The position numbers were made by a program, and so were the translations under genes. Below, one piece after another: positions 1 through 9,817 of a stretch of 64,000 nt of DNA. Each line of letters starts with the position of its first letter. Position 1 is the stretch's first letter. Source of the DNA: JAZGGS01 sp963764825 (GTDB lineage Bacteria > Bacteroidota > Ignavibacteria > Ignavibacteriales > Ignavibacteriaceae); contig CAVXUA010000001.1 in the NCBI GenBank assembly GCA_963764825.1, positions 1 through 64,000 on the forward strand, in the 5' to 3' direction. Below the pieces are notes generated by a model. It saw nothing but the letters and a program-made list of their open reading frames with translations. It did no database searches and was not told the origin of the DNA.

Positions 1-259
1 GCTTACTATTTCTGAGGTTAGAGGTTACGGCAGACAAAAAGGGCACACTGAAACTTACCAGGGGCAGCGATTACAGGATTGAGTTTGTGCCTAAAATGAA
101 AATTGAGGTTGTTGTAAGAGGATTCAAAAGTAAAAGAGTGGTGGATGCAATTTCTAAAACGGCTAAAACCGGGCAGGTGGGTGATGGAAAGATATTTATT
201 TCGAAAATTGAAGATGTGATTAGGATAAGGACGGATAAATGGGTGAACATGCTTTGTAA
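1..259 (+). CDS. glnB: Nitrogen regulatory protein P-II, 5'-truncated by window edge
   Basis: Small trimeric signal protein that reports 2-oxoglutarate, ATP/ADP and nitrogen status to targets such as ammonium transporters and glutamine synthetase. The visible part starts in the T-loop region (SEVRGYGRQKGHTETYQG, then SDYRIEFVPKMKIEVVV with the T-loop Tyr) and runs into the conserved tail TGQVGDGKIFISKIEDVIRIRT. Two single-base frame breaks are needed, near 67-69 and near 241-244; correcting the second gives the usual ending KWGEHAL and a stop at 257-259. Both breaks look like sequencing indels. The N-terminal third lies outside the window. Family assignment is firm; GlnB versus GlnK cannot be decided without the upstream neighbour. 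Confidence 0.85.
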
Positions 260-304
260 AGAAATTTACCTTTTTGTTTTATTTGATCTTTTATAGTTTC
301 ATTT

Positions 305-2105
305 ATGGTTTTATCCATTCTAAAAAAAATCAGATTCGGTTTTTATCTTCTGCTTTTGGTTCTGGTAACCGGCTGCAGCGTTTGGGATAGTTTTACAACT
401 TACTTCAACCTTTATTATAACACTACCGAATCATTTGAGAAAGCCGAAGAGCAGATTTTTGACCAGGAAAGAAGCTTGTTCTCTACCAAAGCTCTTAACT
501 GTACCCGGAACCGCGAATACAGAGCTTGTAAAAGTAATTGAAAAATGTGAATCATCCTTCAGTTTCATTCAGAATTCGGGTATGCTGAAGATGCACTTCT
601 AATGCTTGGCAAATCATTTTACTACCAGAGTAATTACCAGAAAGCTCAGCGCAAGTTTGAGGAACTTATAACTTAGAGGTTGAAAGTGATTATGAATTTG
701 AAGCAGAATTGTGGATTGGTAAATGTCAGATGAAACTTAAACAATATAACGACGCACTCTCTACTTTGCACAGTGTAAGGCAGGCAGCAATTGAAGAGGA
801 TGAAGAGCTAATTGTACAAGAAGCATTTATTGAAGAAATTATTTATAAAGTTTATACGGAGGATTATAACGGCGCAATAGCTCTTGCCAATGAATTTATG
901 GAAGTATCCGATGATGACGAAATTAAAGCTGAAGTATGGTACGATATAGGAAACCTGAATAAAATAATTGAAGATGTTCAAAATGCTATAGTTGCATACA
1001 ACAATGTGTTTGAATTCTCACCTGATTTTGATTTGGAAACTGATGCTAAATTAAAATACGGGCAGGCGTTGCGTGATGGCGAACAAAGCGAAACTGCTCT
1101 TTCTGTTTTTGAAGATATGCGTTCCGAAGATAAGTACGAAAATAAATTAGCTGAAATTGATTTTGAAATAGGTAAAACTTATGCTTCCTTGGAAAGATAT
1201 GATGATGCGATAGACCAGTTGATTGAGGTTGATACAACCTACAAATTCAGAAAGTTCTGCCGCAGCAAAATATGAAATTGGGATGATATACGAGTCAGGA
1301 TTAAATCAACTTGATAGCGCTGCAGTTTATTATAAAAAAGCTGCAATAAGTTCTTTATCCCCGAGTACATAATTCCTGCAAGGGAAAAGAACCAGCTTTT
1401 TACCCGTTATTTAAAACTTAGAACAGATCTTAATAATTACAGTAAACAAATTTTTTACTATGAACATCCTGATGAATTTATTAAAGATTCAACAAAATAT
1501 GTAGAAGATTCCCTGGCAATAGCTGAAGAGATTGCTACTGTGAAGGAGCTGCAGGAAATCTGGGCGGGGCTCGATTCTATGTGGGTTGTTGAAGATACTA
1601 CAGGTGCGTTCTATGATACTTTAAAAGTCTGGACTCCCTAATTGTCAGGGATACTACTTTTACTTATCGAAACAGGGATACACTTTATGCCCAGATAAAT
1701 GATACGCTTTATTCAGATTCAGCTATCGTTTTCGTGTTCGACAGTTTGTTCTCGGATCCATCTATGCTAACCCCGCTTGAAAGGCAGGAGTATGAAATGG
1801 AGAAAAGGGAAAAAGAACAAAGGGCAAATGAGCTGGCAGCCGGGCTGCCTGATACACTTAAGTTTAAGAATAATCCTCCCAGGCGCCCAGCCATATCAAA
1901 AGATTCATTAAGAACAGTTATCGTTAAAAATCAGCTTCAACTTGGGAACCTGTTCCTTACAGAACTTAATATACCAGATTCAGCATACTGGTATTACAAT
2001 AGTAACCTTACCACTTACCCGAATACAACATACCACGCCAACACGCTTTATGCAATGGGCAGCTATTATCTTACAGTTGAAAATAAAAAAAGGGCAGACA
2101 GTTTA
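305..2105 (+). CDS. TPR-repeat lipoprotein, possibly PorW/SprE-like, frame-broken and 3'-truncated
   Basis: Starts MVLSILKKIRFGFYLLLLVL with a lipobox ending in VTGCS, so probably an outer-membrane lipoprotein. After the Cys comes a Tyr/Asn-rich stretch (TTYFNLYYNTTESFEKAEEQ) and then TPR-like helical pairs such as YAEDALLMLGKSFYYQSNYQ. About six single-base breaks (near 505, 565, 675, 1247, 1355, 1630) split it, but the translation resumes in the same repeat style each time. It stops making sense at about 2105, where it runs in frame into a signal peptide of another protein. The lipobox-plus-TPR layout and the YYN-rich N-terminus recall PorW/SprE of the type IX secretion machinery, which would suit the adjacent cargo genes. 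That identity is inference only; the TPR lipoprotein call is solid. Confidence 0.6.
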
Positions 2106-4193
2106 TTTATTGTACTGATTTTTTCCTGGTGCAATTCATTTGGTCAGGGGCAAAATGAACTTCAACCACAAGTATCACAATCCGTTTATAATGATACATC
2201 TCCACCATTAACAGAGTTAGTTCAAATGTCAACTTCTCCATCGCAATGGGAGGATGGAATTGTTCCGCTTTTAATTGATCTTCCGCAATTTGAAGATGAG
2301 TACGAAAATGATCCATCGCTTCAACTTGAAAATGGAATTAACGATCTTGCAATTGTTGTTCAGAACTGGGATGGAGTTTCAGCAAATGGTTGGGCACCAC
2401 CCGATCCTAGCGGTGCTGTTGGACCAAATCATTATATGGAAATGACAAATGTTCGTTTTCAAATTTGGGATAAGACAGGAACTTCCCTTCTCGGTCCTGC
2501 ACTCCTTGGTACAATCTGGGCAGGTTTCCCCGGTCCGTGGTCAAGTAACCTAAATGATGGGGATCCTATTGTACTTTATGATGAAGCGGCTGACAGGTGG
2601 CTGGCAAGTGAATTTTCGGTTCCAAATTTTCCGACTGGTCCATCTTATATGTTAATAGCAATTTCTCAAACCAATGATCCTACTGGTTCCTGGCATAGAT
2701 ATGGATTTACTTTTCCCAACTTCGTTGATTATCCTAAATTAGGTGTTTGGCCGGATGGATATTATATGTCGGCAAATGCCTTTTCAGGTGGTTATGTTGG
2801 TGTAACAGCAGCTGTATTTGAAAGATCCCAAATGTTAAACGGAAATGCTGCCCAAATGGTCTTTTTCCAAAGAACTAGTGGTACATCGTGGTCAATGCTT
2901 CCGTCAGATAATGATGGAGCGGCACCTCCGGCAGGAGCACCAAATTATTTCGGGCAAATTCATGATAATGTCGATATGGTGGTACGGACGGTTTTGATAT
3001 TTATGCGTTTCACGTCGATTGGGTAACAACAGGTAATTCTACTTTTACAGGACCTACTTTTATTGCTACTTCACCTTACAGTGGTGTAAACGGTATTCCT
3101 CAACCTGCTCCGGGATCAACTTTGGATGATCTTGATGTTATGACAATGAACCGATTAAATTATAGAAACTTTGGTTCTCACCAATCTATGGTGGTTTGCC
3201 ATACAGTTGATGCGGGTGGTAGCCGCGCAGGTATGAGGTGGTATGAATTAAGAAATACAGGAAGTGGTTGGTCAATGTTTCAACAAGGAACTTATGCACC
3301 TGCAGATGGTACATGAGAGATGGATGGGTAGTGTTGCAATAAATTCAAATGGAGATATCTGTCTTGGATATTCAATTTCAAGTACAACACTTATGCCGGA
3401 GATACGATTTACCGGAAGGTTAAGTGGTGATCCTCTGGGTACAATGCCTATTACAGAAGAAACTATCTTTTCCAGTTCTGGCGTTCAAACTGGATTAACA
3501 AGATGGGGAGATTACACTCAAATGAGTGTTGATCCTGCCGAGCCGGATGTCTTCTGGTATGTAAACCAATATCAACCCTCTACAGGTGGCTTCAACTGGC
3601 GCACAAGAATCGCCTCAATTGATTTTGCCCTTGTTCCGGTAGAGCTTACTTCATTTAATGCTGTTTCAGCGAACGATGAAGTTGAACTTAACTGGAGCAC
3701 TGCTACCGAAACAAACAACCAGGGCTTTCAGATTGAAAGAAAATCTGGTAACTCTGAATTTGAAGAAGTTGGCTACGTAGCCGGTTTTGGAACAACAACC
3801 GAAGCTAAATCATATTCATTTGTGGATGCCGGAGTAACAGTTGGTACTTACACCTACCGATTAAAGCAGATCGATTTTAGCGGTAAATTTGAGTACACAC
3901 ATGAAGTAAACGTTGATGTTACTTCTCCGATTGAGTATGCATTGGAACAAAATCATCCAAATCCGTTCAATCCAAGTACAATGATTAAATATTCAATAGC
4001 TGAAGATGGTTTTGTTAAATTAGCAGTTTACAACCTAACAGGAGAAGAAGTTGCTTTACTGGTGAATTCCCAGCAGAAAGCCGGAAGATATGAGATTGAT
4101 TTCAATGCAAGTAATATTGCAAGTGGTGTTTATATCTACAGAATGGAATCATCTAACTTCATAACCTCCAAGAAATTAATGCTAATGAAGTAA
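2106..4193 (+). CDS. Secreted protein with type IX secretion C-terminal sorting domain, start missing
   Basis: The visible start is the hydrophobic core and cleavage site of a signal peptide (LFIVLIFSWCNSFGQGQ) without its own Met, fused in frame to the preceding TPR gene. The body (about residues 90-450) contains WAPPDPSGAVGPNHYMEMTN and FDYPKLGVWPDGYYM-like segments seen in large secreted proteins of this group; function unknown. Near 3640 follows a fibronectin-type-III-like stretch (VELTSFNAVSANDEVELNW), then the sorting domain with NHPNPFNPSTMIKYSI and the end SSNFITSKKLMLMK. Frame breaks lie near 2985 and 3312. Expected to cross the inner membrane by Sec and the outer membrane by T9SS, with the sorting domain removed. 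Confidence 0.75.
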
Positions 4194-4219
4194 CTTCGAA
4201 ACCATAATTCTTTTATGCT

Positions 4220-4259
4220 GTGCCAGTCATTTATTTTAGTGGCTGGCACTTTTTTTTTT
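4220..4259 (+). terminator. Rho-independent terminator after the first cargo gene
   Basis: Ten-base-pair stem (GTGCCAGTCA at 4220-4229 with TGGCTGGCAC at 4240-4249, one G-T wobble) followed directly by a run of ten T. It sits 27 bases after the stop at 4193. Confidence 0.85.
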
Positions 4260-4397
4260 GCGACATTATCTGGGTTCTTTTATACAAAATGTTTTAGAGC
4301 AAGTGCTTTTTCTCTATCAACATTTAGTTCTTAGCAAAGTAAGTTGAAATTATTATCCATTTCATCTAATTTTAATTGGAATTTTTATTTTATACGA

Positions 4398-5711
4398 ATG
4401 AATAACAGATTTAAATATATACTTGATATTTCTTTTTTTTCAGCTACTTCAAATAAACATTTATTCTCAGGGAACCTGGGAACGTATTGAAAGTCCAACA
4501 GAACAATTCCTTCAATCGGTTTATTTTGTTGATAGTTTATATGGTTGGGCGGTTGGAGATTCCGGAACTATAATCTATACTTCAAATAGTGGAGCTGATT
4601 GGGCAATTCAGGATAGTAAAACTGAAAATAATATTTATGATGTATTCTTTTTAAATCGAAATCTTGGTTGGGCACCATCTTGGGAAACATCAACTCTTCC
4701 AGCTGGTACTAAATTACTAAAGACTACTAATGGTGGACAAAGCTGGATCAATCCAGTTCAACCGGAAGAAAATATCTTCAGTCGGTGTGTATTATTTCTG
4801 GACTCGCTAAATGGTTGGATGGGAGGAAAACCGCACCCACTAGTAAGGACGACTGACGGAGGTCTTTCATGGACAGATGCAGAAATTGATTCTTCTACTT
4901 ATTCTAATTTTCCAGTTTATGACATTCAGTTTTACAATTCAAGATTCGGGTATGCCTCAGGTGGCGTATTTGATTGTTGTGGTATAATCTGGTGGACAAC
5001 TGACGGTGGGGATTACTGGTATGTGATTGATACACCTTATGTTACACAAGATCCAGTCTATCAACTCCATATCTATGATTCATTAAATGTTCTTGGTGTT
5101 GGCGGTGATTTCGAAACTCTTGGGTTCGGAGTTGAAATGATCCGCACCACTGATGGGGGAGTAACATGGGAATTCGAGTATATTGGAACTAGTGGAGCTG
5201 CTATGGGATATTGATTTTAGAACGGATAATGAAGCTTGGTCGCCTTTAGGGGGTGAGGAAAAATTAATTTACAGCTTGGATGCAGGTTCTACCTGGACTC
5301 GAATACCATCTCCTGATAGCACTCACATATTTGATATAATCTTTCCGGATTCACTGCATGGTTTTGCAGTTGGTAGAGAAGGTGCAATTATAAAATATTT
5401 TCCTCCTATAATTAATTTTGTTAGGGAAATTGAAGAAGGGATTTCGGAAAGCTTTTCTCTTTTTCAAAATTATCCGAATCCATTTAACCCGTCAACAACA
5501 ATCAGTTATTCGATTCCAGCAAGACGGAAATGTTACACTTAAGGTGTATGATGTACTTGGTAATGAAGTAGCAAGTTTAGTAGATGAGCAGAAACAAAGT
5601 GGAGCATTTGAAGTTCTGTTTAATGCAAGCGATTTATCTAGCGGTGTTTATTATTATCAGTTAAAAGCTGGTGAGTTTACATCTACTAAAAAACTTGTAT
5701 TGATGAAATAG
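4398..5711 (+). CDS. Ycf48/BNR-repeat secreted protein with T9SS sorting domain
   Basis: Signal peptide (IFLFFQLLQINIYSQ, cleavage after SQ) followed by Ycf48-type repeats of about 45 residues, each with a GWAVGDSGTIIYTS-like core and a TTNGGQSW or TTDGGLSW turn; these form beta-propeller blades. The C-terminus is a type A sorting domain (NYPNPFNPSTTISYSIP, VLGNEVASL, FTSTKKLVLMK). Frame breaks lie near 4430 (in a T-run inside the signal peptide), 5195 and 5525. I chose the ATG at 4398 because it supplies the basic N-region MNNRFKYIL once the T-run is corrected; a TTG at 4423 is the alternative. The role is probably cell-surface or extracellular; ligand unknown. Confidence 0.75.
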
Positions 5712-5739
5712 TAATTTTTTATTCTTCTTAAATTAAAGG

Positions 5740-5759
5740 GAGCCTCGGCTCACTTTTTT
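5740..5759 (+). terminator. Short terminator-like hairpin
   Basis: GAGC-CTCG-GCTC stem-loop at 5740-5751 followed by CAC and six T, 29 bases after the stop at 5711. The stem is short, so this is a modest call. Confidence 0.4.
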
Positions 5760-5833
5760 GTGGGTCGTAATTTCTTAGTAAAATTTCTTATCTTTGAAAT
5801 ACTTCCAATAATTAAAGCTAAAGTATCGATTTG

Positions 5834-6655
5834 ATGAAAATAAACTACATTATAGCGTTTTTATTCTTAAGCTTTTTGACAATTGTAATAATAGCCAATA
5901 TTAAAGATACAAACCTTATTGGCTGTACAGAATTGAATGGTGATCCTCCCGGTTGTGTTTGTCATACTTTTGAAAGAGATACATCAGTAATCCTTTGGGT
6001 TGAAGGACCTGATACACTTCTCATAGGTGAAACAGGTTTTTATACAATGTATTTAACCGGTGGTCCTGCGGAAGCCGGTGGCTATAATGTAGCGGGGCGT
6101 TTTGGGCAGATGGAACTGGTTGATACTTTTTCTTATCAAAATCCATTAGCACTAAATGAATTAACCCAGGCATTTTCTCTTCCATTTCCAACTTTGAAGG
6201 ATACAATCTATTGGAATTTTGGATACACAGCTTCCGATTCTTCAGCCGAATGGGATACAATATATTCCTGTGCTATTAGTCTGGTTTGGGATACTATTCC
6301 TGATCCACTTGATAGATGGAATTTTGGTCCAAAGTTTCCAGTAAAAATTCTTGATCCAATAACAGCCATTTCAGAAAATGAGGGGAATATTAGCAGTTTT
6401 ACTCTATTCCAGAATTATCCCAATCCTTTTAATCCTTCATCAAAAATAAATTTTATAATAGCTGAAACAGCATTTACATCGCTTAAAGTTTATGATGTTT
6501 TAGGCAATGAAGTTGCAACTTTAGTTGATAAAGAATTATCTGCAGGAGAATATGAAATTGAATTTACAGGGAATGGATTAACAAGCGGGGTTTACTTTTA
6601 TCAACTAAATGCCAAAAATTACGTTCAAACACGAAAAATGGTATTGCTGAAATAA
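5834..6655 (+). CDS. Secreted choice-of-anchor V/reeler-like protein with T9SS sorting domain
   Basis: About 273 residues and intact. The N-terminal membrane segment MKINYIIAFLFLSFLTIVII is followed by a short Cys motif PPGCVCH, then a beta-rich domain (VEGPDTLLIGETGFYTMYLT, GYNVAGRFGQMELVD, WNFGPKFPVKI). It ends in a sorting domain with NYPNPFNPSSKINFI and NYVQTRKMVLLK. The layout matches the choice-of-anchor V or reeler-like proteins of Bacteroidota, where a Cys-Cys-His motif precedes the beta domain. A clear paralogue lies at 55392-56198 on the minus strand with the same C-x-C-H motif. ATG at 5834 is preferred over TTG at 5831. Biochemical role unknown. Confidence 0.7.
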   Translation: MKINYIIAFLFLSFLTIVIIANIKDTNLIGCTELNGDPPGCVCHTFERDTSVILWVEGPDTLLIGETGFYTMYLTGGPAEAGGYNVAGRFGQMELVDTFSYQNPLALNELTQAFSLPFPTLKDTIYWNFGYTASDSSAEWDTIYSCAISLVWDTIPDPLDRWNFGPKFPVKILDPITAISENEGNISSFTLFQNYPNPFNPSSKINFIIAETAFTSLKVYDVLGNEVATLVDKELSAGEYEIEFTGNGLTSGVYFYQLNAKNYVQTRKMVLLK

Positions 6656-6823
6656 AAAAAACTTCTTACCGGTTTAGTTAAAAGCATTCAATTTTGGCAC
6701 AAAAAATGATTAAGTGATTTAAAATGGTGGCTTTTTTAATTATTTAAAGTGATGACAATGCTGGTAAATATCCACCGTATAGAATGTTTTCGCACAATCA
6801 ATGAATGAAAGGGGGATAAAAAA

Positions 6824-8995
6824 ATGAAAAAATTTCTTATACTCTTTATTTATTTATTCATAATTTCAAACACACACGCTCAATGGTTCTGGCAGAATCC
6901 TTTACCGCAAGGGAATCCTTTAACTTCAATCTGTTTTATAGATGAAAATACCGGCTGGGTAGTCGGAACAGGCGGAACAATTATGAAAACAACAGACGGC
7001 GGTGCTATCTGGGAAAATCAAAACAGCGGAACTGAGGAGTATTTAATTTCAGCACAATTTGTTGATCCTAATTCGGGATGGGTGGTTGGCTCTAGCGGTC
7101 TAATTTTAAAACCACAAATGGTGGTGCAATTTGGGAAAGTCAAACAAGTGGAACAACTTATAATTTATCTTCTGTTTACTTTACAGATTCAAATAATGGG
7201 TGGGCTGTTGGTGGAGATTGGTTTACTGAATTTAGCATTATAATAAATACCACTGATGGAGGATTAAATTGGATGACTCAATTAAGTGATTCAGGTTCTG
7301 CTCTTCGTTCTGCATATTTTTCTGATATAAACAACGGGTGGATTGTTGGTCAAAATGGGACTATCCTTTATACCAAAAATGCCGGAACAGATTGGGAAAT
7401 TCAAAGAAGCCAAGCCAATGAAAGATTATCTTCAGTATATTTTATTGATTCGAACATTGGTTGGGCTGTTGGTGATAATATTTCAAATCATACAGGAGTT
7501 ATACTTAAAACAACTAATGGCGGCACAAACTGGGAAGACCAATCCACGGGTTCGACTGATTCATACAATTCAATTCATTTTGTTGATTCAAATACGGGAT
7601 GGATTGTAGGATGGGGTGATGGAGAAGGACTTATTTTAAAAACTTCAGATGGTGGGGCAAATTGGGAGTTTCAATCTGGCGGAACAGTTAACGGTTACTT
7701 CTCTGCGTGCTTTATAAATTCAAATGTAGGCTGGATAGCCGGACACTACGGTACGGTTCTAAAAACAACAAATAGCGGAACAAATTGGGATCGCCTATCG
7801 AGCGAAAACAGTTTTAACTTATATTCGGTTTGTTTTAGTGATGCGAATAATGGATGGGCTGTTGGTTTTTATGTAGACAGTGCAGTAATTTGTAATACAT
7901 CCGATGGTGGTTTAAACTGGAATTCACAAGCTTACGAATCTAAAGCTTGGTTTTAAATCGGTGGACTTTGTTAATTCAACTACAGGATGGATTGTTGGAT
8001 ACGATTTTGAGAATCCAAATACTTATGAACTTATACTAAAAACAACTAATGGCGGGACAAGCTGGGAAAACCAGTCAACCGGAACATTTGATTGGTTAAA
8101 TTCAGTTTGTTTTCTAAATGAAAATGTTGGATGGGCCGTAGGTGGAGCGGGATTTGGATTAATAATCAAAACAACAAACGGCGGTGAAAACTGGTTTACT
8201 CAACCAAGTGGAACTACAGAAGAATTAGCTTCTGTTTATTTTGTTGATGCTAACTTAGGCTGGGCGGCAGGAGAAAATGGAACAATACTTAAAACAACAA
8301 ACAGTGGATTAAGCTGGGATAGTCAATTAAGCGGGATATTAGATGATTTGCATTCTATCTTTTTTACTGATTCAAATACCGGCTGGGCTGTGGGTTATTC
8401 AGGCACTATTATAAATTCTACCAATGGAGGTACTAACTGGATAGATCAATCAAACGGTACTAGTGCACATTTTGAATCGGTTCAATTCACAAATTTAAAT
8501 AACGGTTGGATTGCTGGATACAATGCTTCAATCAATAAAGGTGTTCTTCTAAAAACAACGAACGGGGGTTTAAATTGGGAAAATCAATTAACCGATATAA
8601 ATCCGTGGCTAAACTCAATTTATTTTGCAGATCCCAACACTGGCTGGGTAGTTGGTACGGGTGGAACAATACTTAAAACTACAAATGGTGGAGTTACTTT
8701 TGTAGAAGAGGAAGATGAATTTACTTCTCCGAATGCATTTTCATTATATCAAAACTACCCAAACCCGTTTAACCCAACTACAATTATAAGATTTACGATT
8801 TCGGATTTACGATTTACGAGTTTGAAAGTTTATGATGTTTTAGGAAATGAAGTTGCAACTTTCGTTAATGAAGAAAAACCTGCAGGGAGTTATGAAATAG
8901 AATTTGATGCTGAAGGTTTAACCAGCGGGATATATTTCTATACTTTAACAGCAGGTAGCTTTATAGAAACAAAGAAAATGTTAATTCTAAAATAA
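6824..8995 (+). CDS. Large Ycf48-repeat secreted protein with T9SS sorting domain
   Basis: Start at ATG 6824 with a GGGGG-rich ribosome binding site at 6811. The signal peptide MKKFLILFIYLFIISNTHAQ is followed by about fourteen tandem repeats of roughly 45 residues with the pattern SVYFVDxNxGWAVGxxGTILKTTNGGxxWExQ, as in Ycf48/BNR beta-propeller proteins. The end is a type A sorting domain (NYPNPFNPTTIIRFTI, VYDVLGNEVATF, FIETKKMLILK). Single-base breaks lie near 7110 (A-run) and 7945; joining the frames keeps the repeat register exactly. About 720 residues when corrected. Probably a cell-surface or released beta-propeller protein; partner unknown. High repeat similarity makes it prone to recombination and misassembly. 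Confidence 0.78.
8790..8819 (+). repeat. Short direct repeat (GATTTACG words) inside a sorting domain
   Basis: GATTTACG occurs at 8790-8797, 8804-8811 and 8811-8818, coding for the RFTISDLRFTS loop between two beta strands of the sorting domain. It looks like a short dispersed repeat taken into the coding frame; see the findings. Confidence 0.5.
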
Positions 8996-9022
8996 CCAGG
9001 AATATTTTTAATAATGTGCGGA

Positions 9023-9054
9023 AAAGGGCTTTTTATACAGAAGCCCTTTCTATT
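9023..9054 (+). terminator. Terminator hairpin between convergent genes
   Basis: AAAGGGCT at 9023-9030 pairs with AGCCCTTT at 9042-9049, followed by CTATTTT. It lies 27 bases after the stop at 8995 and about 50 bases before the stop of the convergent gene at 9102, so it may serve both directions. Confidence 0.6.
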
Positions 9055-9101
9055 TTAAAATGAATGTATAAAAATTAAACGTTAAACTTGTGGGCAGATT
9101 T

Positions 9102-9792
9102 TTATTGTTTTGCCAGCCCAACAGATACATTCCAGCTCAAATCGTCTTCTTCTATACTTTTATTATAAGCGGCTACTAATCTTGCAGCGTTAATTGCACT
9201 CGCAACCCGGTTAAGAAGTAATGCTCCTACAACAAATCTTATATCGTTTGTAGTCTGTTCGCTGGAAGTCCACATACTGCGGAAGGTTTTGCGTTCATCA
9301 GTTGTTTCCCATTTCCAGAAATATATTTCTTCGTTATACATCTCATCAAAATTTCTTTCCAGCGCTTTTTCGTTATTGAAATCATCAATGTTCAGGTAAC
9401 CACTTATTGTAGCGTAGTATGCAGCATCCTTACCCTCATTATTTACGCCAGCATTTGAAGCAGCATAAGATTTATAATTTTCCTCCTGCCAGTTTGCATA
9501 AACATTCATCCCGATAAAAGTTCCCCAGAGAACACCATCTGCTATAGTAAAATATTTTCCACTGCTGTAACCATCTGCGTATAAGCTCACCCATTCCGGG
9601 TAGCAGCAGGGAATAGAGAATTCCTAACGCCGCACTCTTCTTGGAATTTTCAGTGTATTTCTGAAAGTGAATTTTGTTTGTGGAATTTTCTAGAGATGAA
9701 ATAGAAACTTCGCTTTCAAGATTAAGAATTGATTTTTCCTGTGCAATAAGCAGGCAGGTTGTTAGCAAAATGATTAGAGGAATAAACTTCAT
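9102..9792 (-). CDS. DUF5683-like exported membrane protein
   Basis: Begins MKFIPLIILLTTCLLIAQEK, a signal peptide. Near residue 65 it shows a LLLPGMGELYADGYSSGKYF segment, the LPGxGqxY motif typical of the DUF5683 family, followed by hydrophobic segments (YFTIADGVLWGTFIGMNVYA and FVVGALLLNRVASAINAARL). One frame break near 9583 splits the LPGMGEL/YADGY join. The gene starts 26 bases after the end of mtaB on the same strand and may be cotranscribed with it. No biochemical role is known for this family. Confidence 0.55.
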
Positions 9793-9817
9793 ATTTTTTA
9801 TTTTAATTTTAGATGTA

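Noticed and set aside
6824..8995. The repeats as a DNA-level tandem array
   Set aside because: Units are similar in protein but have diverged at DNA level; this is a protein repeat family, not a recent array.
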